DNA of 64,000 nt from Adenanthera pavonina (lineage: Eukaryota > Streptophyta > Magnoliopsida > Fabales > Fabaceae): positions 36,411,001 to 36,475,000 of the forward strand of contig JAIVEN010000002.1 of assembly GCA_026686845.1 (NCBI GenBank), in the 5' to 3' direction. Below are positions 24,434 to 36,260 of this stretch, in pieces (positions within the stretch are counted from its first letter, which is position 1; each line of letters begins with the position of its first letter). The notes below the pieces were generated by a model. That model ran no database searches. It was not told the origin of the DNA and was given only the letters and a program-made list of their open reading frames with translations. The translations under genes were made by a program, and so were the position numbers.

Positions 24434-27179
24434 GATTAGAAAAAATATTTAATATGATTGTATTTTTAGGATACGAATTCAAGACCTCAAATTAAATGTG
24501 AGTGCTTAACAATTGAACCAAGTTTGCCTCCAACATCCCCAGAAAAATTAGGATCTTACTTCTTTTTTTCCCCCTATTTTATAGCAAAGGATTAGGATGG
24601 TATTTATAATAGTTTAAGAAAAAAATGAAATCAAAATTTTGACCCTAATTCTAGGGACAATAAATGTTCTCGTATATAGTTTTGAATAAGTCTCGTGATT
24701 TAAATTTTTTTAAATTCATCCTTAAACTTTGAGAGGGCAAATGGTTGAAGTACACAATAAAGGAAAATATTGAGCTCATGTTTTTTCACTTTCACCATGG
24801 AGCATAATATATTCATAATCAATTAATGGCTACCATATGAAAATTTAGATTACCCTGAATATGTTTACCATTTATAACAGAATACATTGGGAGAGTTATT
24901 TAATTATCATCCCGATTAAGATTGTAATTATGTTACCAATCACAATATAAATAAAGTTGCTTTAACCATATGAAGGATGTGTAAATTTGTCAATTTTTAA
25001 TTTGTTTTTATTTCTATCAATTCAAATTCGAGTAGTTTTTTGGTGCTCGTTTAAATTAATTTTTTGTAAAAAATATTTTAAAATAATTACAATTTAAAAA
25101 ATAAAGTTTAGATAAAAATAAAAAAATTATATAAAAAAATAATTATTAGAAAATATGTTACAAGCACATAAGCATAAACAGGAGGTTGAACGAACCACCG
25201 GTGAACCGACAAAATCAGTATTAAATCGGTGGAATCGGAAAAATCGGCAATTGATCGGTTCAAAATAAAGCTCACAAAATCAGTAGATATGACGCTGGAA
25301 AAAAATGAGGCGGAGGAGAAGGATGAAGCAAAGAAGAAAAAAAATGAGGAAGAAAAGATGTACACGAACTCTGGTTGTTTGGATCTCAGATTTAAATCCA
25401 TCATGTGCTCCTGTTTATAATAGATGGAGCCATGGAAGTCGCCCGTAAGGTTGAAAAAGATAGGAAGAGGAGGTGAGGTTTAAGCCGAGGCATGTTGCAG
25501 ATCTGAGAAGGTAATGGGTGAAAGAGGCTACTACACGAAAAGAAAAAGACTCAGAGAGTTTTAGAGAGAGGGAGATAGTCAGATAGAGTGACATTTCTTG
25601 GGAAATGTAAAAGGTGTTGGTGGAAACCAAATTCAAATGAAATCAAAATTAATTTCATTTATTATTCATCAAAATTGATGAGACATTTCTGGATTTTTTT
25701 TTAAATTTTTTTATTTAAAATATAAATCTTATTTAATAATTTTTAAAATATTAAATATTTTTTTTATTTTACCTTTATTTGTAATTAAATATAAGATAGA
25801 GTAAATTTTAAATATAATGCATTAGATGAGAATATTATGAAAAAATAATGTATTTATTTAGATTTAATAAGTAAAAGTAACTTTTTTATTCCTATGCAAT
25901 AATCTAAATATGACTTATTTTTTGGACCGAATGGAGTAGGTTTGTTTGAAAAAATTAAATAGATAGGATTTAAAATTTCTTAATCCTTTAATTTGTTTTT
26001 TAGTAAAAAAAATTAAAAGATAATAAATTTTAAATATTTTTTATAAAAATTACTTTAATAAAAACATAAAAAATATTTTAATCATTTGCTTTAATATTCA
26101 AAATTTATTCCACATAAAATTAAAATTAAAATCATTGTTCATTTTATAAAATTATTAATGGTTGAACTGTGGAATAAAAGATAACAATTGTGTTTATTTT
26201 TAATTTATTTCACTTCATGCTTATTATTTTTAATATATATAGCTTTAATTCATTTCTTATTCACATTAGAAATTTTAATTATGAGAAAATTAACAAAATC
26301 TTGAAGGTAGGTAGTCTAAATTTCTTTTATTTTTTATTTATCATTTAAAATATATTATTTTAATCACTATCGATTCGAATCTTGTTGAACCATTAAACCT
26401 CAAACCCATATTTTACCTAGTTCAATGCCCAGCCCGATTATGATGACATTGATTTTCAATATATGCAGTCCCTCTACCCCCAATATAAGAGAATTAATAT
26501 AATGGTGCCAAAATATGAGATATGGATAAAATTTGTAAAATAATTAATATTATTTTCCTTTTATACCCTTGGATAATTAGAGCTATACTAACAATTATCA
26601 ATAATTAATTAGCCTCACTTCAAACTTTTATTGTAGGCAATTCTGGAAAAAAAAAATTAAAATTATAACATAATAAGTTTAACTATCAAAATTGTTTTAT
26701 TCTTGGTACTTATGATGTAATTATTTGTTTATTATAATTGGGATGGAGGGAGTAATTGACAAATGATATGAACTAAGACAATGGCTTAACAAGTGGTTCT
26801 TAGTGAATGGGTCGACCGACAAATTAATAATGTTTAGTGTAGAGGAGTTATTTAGGGATGTTTGAGGAACCACTGACTTCAAATTCTTTTCTAAGGGATC
26901 AAAAATTTTTTAATCAAATTATTAGCTATTCAGTAGTAATTAATCTAGATTTGAGTTAGATATTTGATTTTAATTGAGAGGAAGCTCTCCCAAAATTATT
27001 TATTCTATTTATAAGTATTAAACCCAAGATTTTATTTAAAAAGATACTGAGATTTTTATCACTTAATCTAACTATAATTATTTAGATCAACTGCTAAGCG
27101 TGTGTGCTGATTTTTGGTTTGTTTGTGAATAGGATTTGTCCATGTAAGTCCATTAGAAATTTTTATTATCCTTTCTAGG
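24434..27179. other. AT-rich intergenic DNA with one old repeat
   Basis: No gene is recognisable. At 25180-25260 there are ACCGGTGAACCG and AATCGG words, and at 26370-26450 a GTTGAACCATT stretch. Such sequences often belong to decayed DNA transposons in plants. A purine-rich tract at 25290-25360 produces apparent ORFs on both strands of low complexity. I could not define ends for any element. Confidence 0.45.
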
Positions 27180-27358
27180 ATTAGGGCCTTGGTCAATTTT
27201 CCAAAAAAAAAAATTACATAAAGAAATTTCACATCATATTTCCTAAACTGATGTAATTATTTAAATTTATTATATTTTGATGTATTTAGAATAAAATCAT
27301 CTTTGAAATATCCCCCTCTTCATGGGAACCTATTACATTCTCCCTTCAAAACTAAAGA
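27180..27358. repeat. Duplicated non-coding block, copy III, part b
   Basis: It matches 12030-12190 and 19540-19700 (GATGTATTTAGAATAAAA, CATGGGAACC, ATTACATTCT). Similarity stops at 27358, where an insertion complex begins, and resumes near 34566. Confidence 0.8.
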
Positions 27359-27758
27359 ATATATCACTTTCATACAAAAATGACTGACTTTATTTAAATA
27401 AATAACAACAAATTTTTTAATGCTAGGTCAAGATTTATAATGCACTAAATAATTTCAGAGGTAAACACATGCTAAAATAATTTCGCTAAATCACATTGGA
27501 AACATATCCATGATGCATGTAAAGCATGTTATTGGAAACATAATCTTATGCTTTTTTTAGTCAATCCCAAAACTATAATATAAATGCAAGTTTATGAAAT
27601 TAACTTCACCAAAATTTAGAAGGAACTGACATGCACTTTAAGAAGAATTTCATTTTCTCTTCCTTGAATAACTGGTACAATAAGTGCCATTAAAGCATAA
27701 AGCCTAGACCTGTTCCCTATAAATAGAATAGCTGTAAAAAAAATTATACCTATTTTAT
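27359..27758. other. Start of an insertion complex in block copy III, unassigned
   Basis: This sequence is absent from block copies I and II. It has no coding similarity and no terminal repeats that I can define. Confidence 0.5.
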
Positions 27759-27760
27759 TA

Positions 27761-27970
27761 CTCCTTTCATTCTAGTTTATAATGTATTTTTAATTACTAC
27801 ACACAGATCAAAACAATAATTCGTAACAAAAAAAATTTCCCACCTTTTCTCAAATTACCTTCATTAAATGTATTAAAAATAAAATATTTTAATAATAAAC
27901 AAATAAAGTGTACTATATTATAAAACATAAATTTTTAAAAAGAGTGTACTATATAGAAGAATGGAGGGAG
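27761..27970. mobile_element. Stowaway MITE, 210 bp, with TA flanks
   Basis: The left end is CTCCTTTCATTCTAG and the right end, inverted, is CTCCCTCCATTCTTC. TA lies at 27759-27760 and 27971-27972. The size, ends and TA target match the Stowaway group of Tc1/mariner MITEs. It is non-coding. Confidence 0.75.
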
Positions 27971-28212
27971 TAGCTCCCATTCACATTATAAGATATTTTA
28001 TACTCCTTCCGGTTTTTAATATAGGACTATTTTAATCAAATCACGCGGATTAAGAATGAGAGTTAAAACTAATTAACTACTTCGATTTCTCCAAAAATCT
28101 TAACATTTTTTCAAAACTATCCTTATTTAATCTCTCTCTTTCTTTTTGGATATATTAAATGGGGATATTTTTTTTAAAATGTATAATAAATACTACCTTG
28201 TATATTATAAAG

Positions 28213-28326
28213 TGACTCAGAAGCCAAAGAGGAACACTCAACTAAGTAGAACAAAGCAATTCTTATTTCTCTGTGATGCCCAACAACATAGGAAAGCAAC
28301 CGATTTATACTAGCCATGGTGTAGAC
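28213..28326 (-). mobile_element. Gypsy-2 3' LTR, truncated to 114 bp
   Basis: It matches 32671-32784, the U5 side of the LTR. The U3 side and the integrase C-terminus are deleted, with the junction near 28326 at TCTACA/ TGTAGA. The deletion happened after insertion or during reverse transcription. Confidence 0.85.
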
Positions 28327-30989
28327 ATCTTGTGCAAGGACAAGATCCTACTGTTTCAAATTCTTTTCAACATAACTTTGAAGAAGATTTCCCAAAATCC
28401 TGTTATTTGCTTCGGTTTGACCTTTTGTCTGAGGATGGCTATCACTACTAAATTGTAGTTTGGTTCCCATTTTCTTCCACAACGTTCTCCAGAAGTAACT
28501 GAGGAACTCAACATCAGGATCAGAGGTGATAGTTTTGGGAATACCATGGAGACAGACAATCTCTTTGAAGTACAAATCTGCAACTTGAATAGCATCATTA
28601 GGTTTATGGCATAGGATGAAATGTGCCATCTTGGAAAATCGATCCACAACAACCATGATAGAGTCTTTCTGCCTTTGGGTCCGACATAGTCCAAGGACAA
28701 AATCCATACTCACGTCTTCCCTAGGAGCTTTCGGCACAAGAAGGGTCATGTACAACCCAGTGTTTTGGCTCTTGGACTTAGCCAAATGGCAAGTTTTGCA
28801 TCTTTGTATGTGTCTATTGACGTCTCTTTCAAGCCTTAGCCAATAGAAATTTTCTTTCACCAAAACTACAGTTTTATCTCGGCCAAAATGACCTGCCAAA
28901 CCACTATTGTGGGCTTTCCTAATGATTACCTCTCGTAAGGAACATTTAGGAATACACAGGACTTTTCCTCGAAACAGAAACCCCTCATGCCTGTAATACT
29001 GGAGAAAAGGTTGAGTGTCGGTGGCACTCCATACTTGTTGGAAGTTAGGATCTTCTTGGTACAATTCCTTGATGGTTTCAAAACCAACAACTTTGGCTTG
29101 AATGGTAGTAATCAAAGCATGTCGGTGGCTGAGCTCATCAGCTACTGAGTTCAAGATCCCAGCCTTATGCTTAAGCAGGAATGGGTAAGCCTGCAAAGTC
29201 TCACTCCAAGCAGCATGTTTGTGATTGATCTTCTGTTGGGAATTCAAATGTTTGAGGGCCTCATGATCAGAATAAAACACGAATTCCTTACTCAAAAGAT
29301 AATGACTCCAATGTTGCAAAGCTCGAACAATAGCATAGAACTCCTTATCATAAGTAGAATATTTAAGCTGGCATCATTGAGTTTCTCACTGAAAAAGGCA
29401 ATAGGATGTCCTTCTTGGCTTAAGACAACACCAATTCCAATGTTGGATGCATCACAGCTGACCTCAAACAATTGGTCAAAATTTGGAAGGGCTAATACAG
29501 GCGCTTCAGTCAATTGCTTCTTCAATTCTTTGAAGCTTTTCTGGGCTTGTCCTGTCCATTGAAATTTGTCTCCTTCGATGCAATCTGTGAGTGGTGCAGT
29601 AATAGAGCTAAAATTTCGAATAAACCTATTGTAGAAAGAAGCTAATCCATGAAAATTTCGGACTTCTTGGACAGATCTCAGGGTTGGCCAACTATGAATG
29701 GCCTCAACTTCACTGGGGTCAACTTGAACACCTTATGCAGTGATGATATAGCCCAAGAAAACAACTTCATCAGTTAAGAAAGTGCACTTCTTTAGATTGG
29801 CATAAAGTTTTTGTTCTCGCAGAGTTTGTAAGACTTGCCATAGGTGCTCTAAATGCTCATCTTGATTCTTATTGTAAAAAAGAATGTCGTCAAAGTAAAC
29901 ATCAACAAACTTGTTGATGAAGGGCCGTAGTACCTAATTCATTAGTCACGTGAATGTGCTGGGAGCATTGGACAAACCAAAAGGCATCACAGTCCACCCA
30001 AAAAGTCTATCTCTTGTTTTGAAGGTAGTCTTCCACTCATCTCCTGGTCAAATTAGTATTTGATGGTATCCGCTATGAAGGTCAATCTTAGAAAAGATAG
30101 CAGTACCATGCAATTGGTCTAACATGTCATCAAGTCAAGGTATCAGGAACCAATACTTAATGGTGATCATGTTCACTGCTTGACAATTAATGCATATTCT
30201 CCAATTCCAATCCTTCTTGGGTACTAGAAGAACAGGTACAACACAGGGACTGACACTCTCACGAATCAATCCTTTCTTCAATAACTCTTCAACTTGCCGC
30301 TAAACTTTAGCATGCTTCTGTGGGTTCATTCTGTAGGCATGCTTATTAGGAATCAATGCTCCTGGAACAAAGTCCATTGCATGTTGTATTTCTTGCATAG
30401 GCGGCAATCCTGAAGAAATCTCATCTAAGATCACATCTGTAAACTCAGCTAGCAACTGCTCAACTCCGGAAGGAATAATGGATCCATCATTTGCTTCAAA
30501 CAATATAATGAATCCCATGGCCTGGACTTTTGCTTTTGTCACTTTGAGATGATGTTTATCAACTAAGGACACTAGCAACTTGGACTCCTTTTTGTTGTAT
30601 TCACTAGGTGGCAGTGGGGCTAACTTGATCTTTACCCCATCCTTCACAAAAGAATAGGCATTTTCATGTCCATCGTATATAGCACAGTGATCATATTGCT
30701 ATGGTCTTCCAAGAAGTAGATGGCAAGTATCCATGGGTACAACATCACACCAGGCTTCATCTTGATACTTCCTGCCAATTGAAAAAGAAACAAGACAATG
30801 CTTAGTAACTTTTACCTCACTTCCCTTGTTGAGCCACTATAGCCTGTATGGATGTGGGTGATCCTAAATTGGCAGCTTCAACTTTTCTACCATGCAGTTT
30901 GAAACTACATTCTCACATCTTCCATTGTCAATAATGACATCACAAACTTTACCTTGGGTCATGCAACGGGTATGGAAGATGTTGTGACA
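28327..30989 (-). pseudogene. pol: Gypsy-2 pol: protease, RT, RNase H, integrase, disrupted
   Basis: The protease active site reads VIIDNGRCENV, where DSG is usual, followed by HLLLGRP. The RT has VPKKDWNWRIC and the YFDDILFYN catalytic box near 29890. RNase H has SCDASNIGIGVVLSQ near 29440. Integrase (28348-29319) is the longest intact stretch. It has a zinc region (GHFGRDKT...CKTCHLAKS), MDFVLGLCRTQ, VVDRFSKMAHF, TSDPDVEFLSYF (RD is usual where PD is seen) and PQTKGQTEANNR. It then stops after WDLVLAQ-like codons at the LTR junction. Several in-frame stops interrupt the RT. Confidence 0.9.
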
Positions 30990-32049
30990 TAGCTAGGGCT
31001 CCTCTTTTGTGGCCGCTGTGTGCAAACTCCATCTAATTGCCAGCGATTCTCCTTGACATGCAGTAATGAACTCTTCATCATATACTGGTTCATCAAAAAC
31101 GAGCTCTTCCTCCTGTACTTCTTCAGGTGCTTCATAAGCTTGTTCTTCAATAATAGTAACAACCCTACGGTTGGGACAGTCTGTAGCGATGTACACAAAC
31201 CCTTGGCATTTAAAGCATTTGGGTGCTTTAGAGCCAGACTCCTTGGTAACTTTTGCTGGAGGCTTGCTCGAGGAACTAGGTTGCTGGAATTGTGTATTGC
31301 GGGCATTAGGAAAACTTCTGGAGGAAGAAGGTTGAAATGAGGACCTTCAGGGAATCTGCTTCTCAACACGTATGGCTAGATGGATTACATCGTCTAAAGT
31401 CCAATACTGTTGAAGTTGAACTGGATGGGCGATGTTGGTGTTCAACCCTCCTATATACTGAGTTATCGCTTGCTCTTCCTTTTCTTGGATGTCACACTTC
31501 ATCATGAGTTTCTCAAATTCCCTAGTATATTCTTCCATAGACAAAGACTTTTGGCATAGATTTTGTAACTGAAGAAAACTATCTTGATAATAATGTTCAG
31601 GTAAGAACTTATGTGCGAACTCGCGTCGCATCTTGTCCCACATTCGGATCTTACTTTTTTCTTCTCATTCACGCCTCTTCTTAAGGTTTTCCCACCAAAT
31701 GGAGGCATGCTTCTTGAGTTTGATGGTGACAATCTTTATTTTCTGATCTTCTGCCACCTCCTTATATTCAAAGACTTGCTCGACAGTTTGTAGCCAATCA
31801 ACGAACTCATCTGGCTGTAACTTTCCTTCAAATTTAGGGATCTCCACTTTGATATCATTGTAGCGAATTGTTATTCCCCGAGGTTGGCTCGGCTGATGGT
31901 GTGTCGTTACTATCCGAGTCCTCTTTTCTTTGCCCTCTCTGTTCCTCCAACTGGATTCGTTTGACATTTACAAGTTCCTACAGCAGTTGAACTTGATTTC
32001 TCAACTCTTCAATCACATCTTCATGTGCAGGTCTGCGTCTTGTAGGCAT
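30990..32049 (-). pseudogene. gag: Gypsy-2 gag, disrupted
   Basis: I start it at the ATG read from 32049 (MPTRRRPAHEDVIEEL). The gag core has EIPKFEGKLQPDEFVDWLQ and ASIWWENLKKR, then MRREFAHKFLPEHY. The zinc knuckle reads CFKCQGFVYIATDC, so the usual His is Tyr. Stops and shifts occur near 31980, 31665 and 31350. An acidic stretch (EEVQEEELVFDEP) links gag to protease. Confidence 0.85.
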
Positions 32050-32653
32050 TTTGAGAAGTTATGGGCCTAACTGCAACTTTTAGAAAACAAAAGGGTAAAG
32101 TGAAAATTTTCAAAAATATGGGGGCCAATTGTAATTTCAAAAAGTTGAGGGCAAAAATATAATTTCAGGAAGTTCATGGGTCAAAATGTAATTTTAGATA
32201 GTTGAGGGGGCTAAAATGTAAATACAGAAAGTATAGGAGTAACAATATAAATATGGAAGAGTTTATAGGTCAAACTGTAAATATGAGAAGTTTGGCTGAC
32301 TGGGCAGGGTGACGTGGCAGAAGTGACATGTGGCAACACTGGGTGGTTGATCTGTTGCTGACTGGACAGGTCATGATAATGTGGCAGATGACATCATCGC
32401 TTCAACCTCCAGCAGGCGCGTGGATAACGCGTGGTCTTCTGGTGGTGGTGCGTGGAGATGTGTGGAGTGTTAGACGGAGGCGAAACTCTCCAGTCCAAGG
32501 TTTTCCGGTCTTATGAGCTTGATAGTGATGTCCGTTTGCCTGAAAAGTGATCGGAAATGGATTCTGATGGCGGTGGCGGCGGCTGTTGATCACTTTTAAG
32601 TCACTCTCTGACGGCTCTCTCACTCTACTCATCTCCTGGACACTCTCTAACCT

Positions 32654-32666
32654 GGCTTTGATACCA
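32654..32666 (-). other. Gypsy-2 primer-binding site
   Basis: The minus strand reads TGGTATCAAAGCC, one mismatch from the initiator tRNA-Met type site. It lies four bases from the LTR edge at 32671. Confidence 0.8.
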
Positions 32667-32670
32667 AAAA

Positions 32671-32945
32671 TGGCTCAGAACCCGAAGAAGAACACTCAAC
32701 TAAGTAGAACAAAGCAATTCTTATTCCTCTGTGATGCCTAACAACCTAGGAAAGCAACCTATTTATACTAGCCATAGTGTAGACAAGGAATTAAAGCCAA
32801 TTGGGGGTTATGGAGTTACAAGGAGGGAGTTACATGAAGTGCATAATGAGAGAATGGAGTTACGGAGTTATAGGAGAATGAATGGAGACGTTACAGAGGA
32901 AAGGGGTTACAACGTTTCTGTTTTCATCTTTATTCTTCCATTTCA
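32671..32945 (-). mobile_element. Gypsy-2 5' LTR (275 bp)
   Basis: It runs from TGGCTCAG to CATTTCA, next to the TAAAG target duplication on the right and the primer-binding site on the left. The leader at 32050-32653 between it and gag is GC-richer than its surroundings and has no clear gene. Confidence 0.85.
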
Positions 32946-33495
32946 TAAAGAGTCTTATATTTAAGATCTGGACAAAATGCTTTATATATAGGACTGGAGG
33001 AAGTATCAATTACACAGATATTAATAAAATCATTTTTTCACTTGAAATTAGTGCAAAAAGTACCAATATTTTTCATTTTACTTTTATTAAATACCACATT
33101 ATATTATTACTGTAGGGTTATAAATGATAAGTAAAGAAGAATTAAAGATAAGGGTAAAATATGAAGAAAAAAAAATATCTAACACCCTATATTTTGAATC
33201 ATAAATTTATTATACAAAACATTCTATAATACATATAGAAGGAAATATCATCATTAAATGCAGGAAACTCAATCATGCTAGGATTCTTCAGGGATCAATC
33301 AAGTCTCCTGCTGCATTGTCTTCTCTTTTATCTGATGTTAAATATTGTCTCGATAAGTTTTTACTTAATTTGTTATCCTGTAATTTGACTGATTTTTTTA
33401 TGATAAAAAAATAAAATGTTAGTAAACTGAAATCACTAATTCATATATCTAATATAATGTTATCTCCCTTTTTGAAATAACTAGGTGAGATCATG

Positions 33496-34550
33496 CACTA
33501 CTAAAAAAATTTATATTTGTCACGGATTTCAAATTTAGTGATGAGATTTCTATCACTAAAATAGACCTGGTAGTCACTAACATTTTTTTGAGAAAAAAAA
33601 ATTTATTTGGAGCTTTGTTATGTAATTATGAATTATGAATATAGTCCGATTGTACCTCCGACATTCCTTATAGTTATGTGTCTTCCCAAACTCCAACTGT
33701 GACCTCCGACGCCCATATATTGCCTCCATGATTTGCCATTTAAGCCACAAGAAACATCTAGTTATTACGCTCAAATTTTAACATATACCTTTTTTTTTGC
33801 CAACAAATTTTAACATATATATACACGCACGTACAAACACACACACTCTCTATTATTTATACAATATGAAATAATTTAAGATTAAATTAATAAATTCATC
33901 CTCAATTTCATTAACTCAAATACTAAGTTCTTATTAATTAATTTATTTTTTTTCATATGTATAAAATGAAATTTTATTTATATTTTCATTTCAAAAGAAA
34001 ATAAAAATTATATATATTATTTTAAAAATGTTTTAGACAATTTTTATTAATTTTGATAATTAAAAAAGGTCCATCACTAATTTGTCACTAATATTAGTGA
34101 TAGATGTAAAGGTTAACACTAATCCATTACTATCTAAAACTTTATTGACAACTTTTAGTAATGACAAATTGTGTGTTGATAATTCTGTAAAATTTTTACA
34201 GAAGATTGATGCACTTCAGTGTCGGTCACTAATTCATCACATATATTTAAAAATTTTCATAATAAATATTAATGATGGATTTGTATTTGTCACTAAAATT
34301 AGTGATTAATTTAATAATCATCACTAGTTTGTCACTAATTTAAATTTTTAGTTACAACTTTTAGCATCTAATTGTATATCATTAAGCTATAAAAGATTTA
34401 ATAACTTTTGCAATGGACATTAGTGATGAAAATATATCCGTAACTACATTTACAAATTAAAAAAAAACTACGACAATTTTCGCTAATCATCACTAGTCCA
34501 TCACCTGTATCACAAATATTCTGTCACTAGTTTAAATTTTTCAAATAGTG
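33496..34550. mobile_element. Non-autonomous CACTA (CMC) transposon, 1,055 bp
   Basis: It starts CACTACTAAAAAAATTTA and its inverted right end reads CACTATTTGAAAAATTTA. ATG on each side (33493-33495, 34551-34553) is the 3-bp target duplication of this superfamily. Subterminal GTCACTAA / TTAGTGAT words recur in both orientations near each end, as expected for transposase binding. No transposase frame is present. Confidence 0.87.
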
Positions 34551-34565
34551 ATGTGAATTACAGGA

Positions 34566-34839
34566 AATCCAAAAATCATGCTACACTAAACTATTCACTG
34601 TCTATAAATAGTATAATTCACTATGAGTCTCATATTTTTTTTATCAAGTCTCATATTTTATATTGAGATTCGTTGATATTTATATTGACATCGAATGTTG
34701 GTGACTCACAAAAAGAGGACGATGTTTTGTTCAGGGCAGATGCCCCCATTGGTTTTAAAATAATTTGCATATTTATTGGTATTGGGCATTTATTATGCCC
34801 ACATTTATCTTCTAATTTTGAACCCACTATCATGGATCC
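34566..34839. repeat. Duplicated non-coding block, copy III, part c
   Basis: It matches 12430-12650 and 19760-20300 (GATGCCCCCATTG, CACATTTATCTTCTAATTTT). It ends at GGATCC, where Copia-1 inserted. Copies I and II read ATGGATCCAAAC and ATGAATCCAAAC through this point, so they are empty sites. Confidence 0.88.
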
Positions 34840-35297
34840 TGTTGGGTTACACCCTTGATGGGTGGAAGTTGAGAGCCCAAAAAGGGCTTAAGCCCAAATA
34901 AATTAAATAACTTTTTCTGTTATTAAATTAAGATGAGAGGGAGAGAACGGTTGAATAGCAACCAATCCCCACATACTGCATGCACGAGAAAATCAAGAGA
35001 TCGTGCATCATTATACAGAAGCGGGAGTTTTTTCTCTTGGACCATGGACTCTCTCAGAAGTTGAAAAACGTACTCGGTCTTCCAAAAAAAGTCTCTCTCT
35101 CTTCCTTTCAAAAACTCTCTCAGACTTCATCTCAACTCTTGCTCCTTACAATTTTCTTTCAATAGTGTTTTCTACTGTGAACCAGAGAATAAAGTCCGAG
35201 TGACTTTATTTCAACCACTTGGTGTTTCTCATTTTGTCTGTGGAAGAATACATTCTCGATCGGTATGTATATCTTTCCTATCTTTTTTATTTTTACA
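34840..35297 (+). mobile_element. Copia-1 5' LTR (458 bp)
   Basis: It runs from TGTTGGGTTACACC to TTTTTACA and is followed at once by the primer-binding site. It aligns end to end with 54751-55210. Confidence 0.93.
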
Positions 35298-35298
35298 T

Positions 35299-35310
35299 TA
35301 GTATCAGAGC
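35299..35310 (+). other. Copia-1 primer-binding site
   Basis: TAGTATCAGAGC is one mismatch from TGGTATCAGAGC, the initiator tRNA-Met site, one base after the LTR. Confidence 0.85.
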
Positions 35311-35539
35311 ATGTTTAGATCTGGGCAAATCTATTTCCGCTGCAATTTTTCATTCACAAATTAGAAATTATTTCTCTGAGTTCCATTATTTGCATACAGT
35401 ATATTTTCTTTATGCTTTTTTTTCTATATTTTAGTATATTATTTATACTCATATAATATGCAAATAGAATTCTGTATGGGGATCTCAAAAACAAAATTTA
35501 AAAAAAAATATATATACATATATATATATACACGGTATA

Positions 35540-35870
35540 GTTTTTGGGTTATGTAGAATCATCCCTTCCTAGACAAAGAAGTACACCATCGTGCAGAGAA
35601 TGAAGAGACGAACAAAAGGCTACTAAAATTGCGTTAAATGAACACATGATTAGAGAAATAATGGCTAAAAACATTTTTGAATCCGCGAGTAAACTCAAAA
35701 AATTGGGTTTATTCAAATCAAAATTTTTTGGACAAAAGGAGGCCACCATCATGTAGAGGACGATGAGACGAGAAAAACGACACCAAGATCGCCTCAAACG
35801 GACACCAGATGAAGAAGAAAACTGCGAAAAATGGTGGCGGGTTTGTGGGTTTGAAACGGGTTGGGTTGAC
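35540..35870 (+). repeat. Copia-1 leader tandem repeat, two diverged units of about 170 bp
   Basis: Each unit has a GACAAA(A/G) start, a CACCATC(A/G)TG(T/C)AGAG stretch and a GAGACGA motif, then a purine-rich tail. The same arrangement recurs in the Copia-3 leader at 56730-57060, so it is a family feature and not a private duplication. Confidence 0.7.
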
Positions 35871-36013
35871 CCGGCTGGAGGTCAGGGACGACCTAAATGA
35901 CATGTCGTTTTGGCAAAACAGCAAAGCAACACGTTGTTTTGCCTAATTAAAAAAAATGAAATAGAAAAATAGGCTGCGTATAAAAAATTTTTTTTTTGGG
36001 CCGCAAGTGAAAA

Positions 36014-36044
36014 GCCCAACGAAATTTTTTTTTCTTCGTTGGGC
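36014..36044 (+). other. Hairpin in Copia-1 leader
   Basis: GCCCAACGAA (36014-36023) and TTCGTTGGGC (36035-36044) form a perfect 10-bp stem with an 11-nt loop. Further GCCCAAC/GTTGGGC words follow in this leader and in that of Copia-3 (57210-57280). A role in RNA packaging or translation control is only a guess. Confidence 0.6.
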
Positions 36045-36260
36045 CACAGATGACAAGCCCAACAAAAAAAATTAAAAAAATTTTTTTTGGGCCGAGAACA
36101 TTTGGCCCAAAATAAAAAACAAGAACAAAAAAAAAAGAAGGGGTGGGATCGCTGATGTGGCGCGTGGGGCCCATCAGCATGTGATTTGGCCACGTGGAGC
36201 ACACTGTAAGAACGCCGGCGACGTGTGGAAGATTTAGGGCCAGCGTGTGTGGCTGGATTC

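Larger units (their letters stand above)
28213..32945 (-). mobile_element. Gypsy-2, degenerate Ty3/gypsy element
   Basis: TAAAG at 28208-28212 and 32946-32950 is a perfect 5-bp target duplication. The right LTR (5' LTR) is 275 bp. The left LTR is cut to 114 bp and is joined directly to a truncated integrase. gag, protease, RT, RNase H and integrase follow in Ty3 order on the minus strand with many stops. Over the shared 114 bp the LTRs differ at about 9 positions by hand count. Confidence 0.92.
28003..33003. mobile_element. Stowaway-like MITE, split by Gypsy-2
   Basis: The left end CTCCTTCCGG and the inverted right end CTTCCTCCAG match, with TA at 28001-28002 and 33004-33005. Without Gypsy-2 and its duplicated target it is about 263 bp. 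An uninterrupted relative of the same family and length (264 bp) is at 55430-55693. Confidence 0.7.
27974..33240. mobile_element. Outer MITE split by a second MITE
   Basis: Bases 27974-28000 and 33006-33240 read together as the left half of the element at 23974 (ATTATAAGATATTTTA, then TCAATTACACA). The inner MITE sits between them with a TA duplication. The right end near 33240 is only roughly placed. Confidence 0.4.

Noticed and set aside
25108..25420. Overlapping ORFs, one hydrophobic and one Lys/Glu-rich
   Set aside because: They mirror each other across a purine-rich tract in an old repeat. This is low complexity, not a membrane protein.
32050..32653. GC-richer segment as a host exon
   Set aside because: It lies between the Gypsy-2 primer-binding site and gag, so it is that element's leader; the short frames show no similarity.
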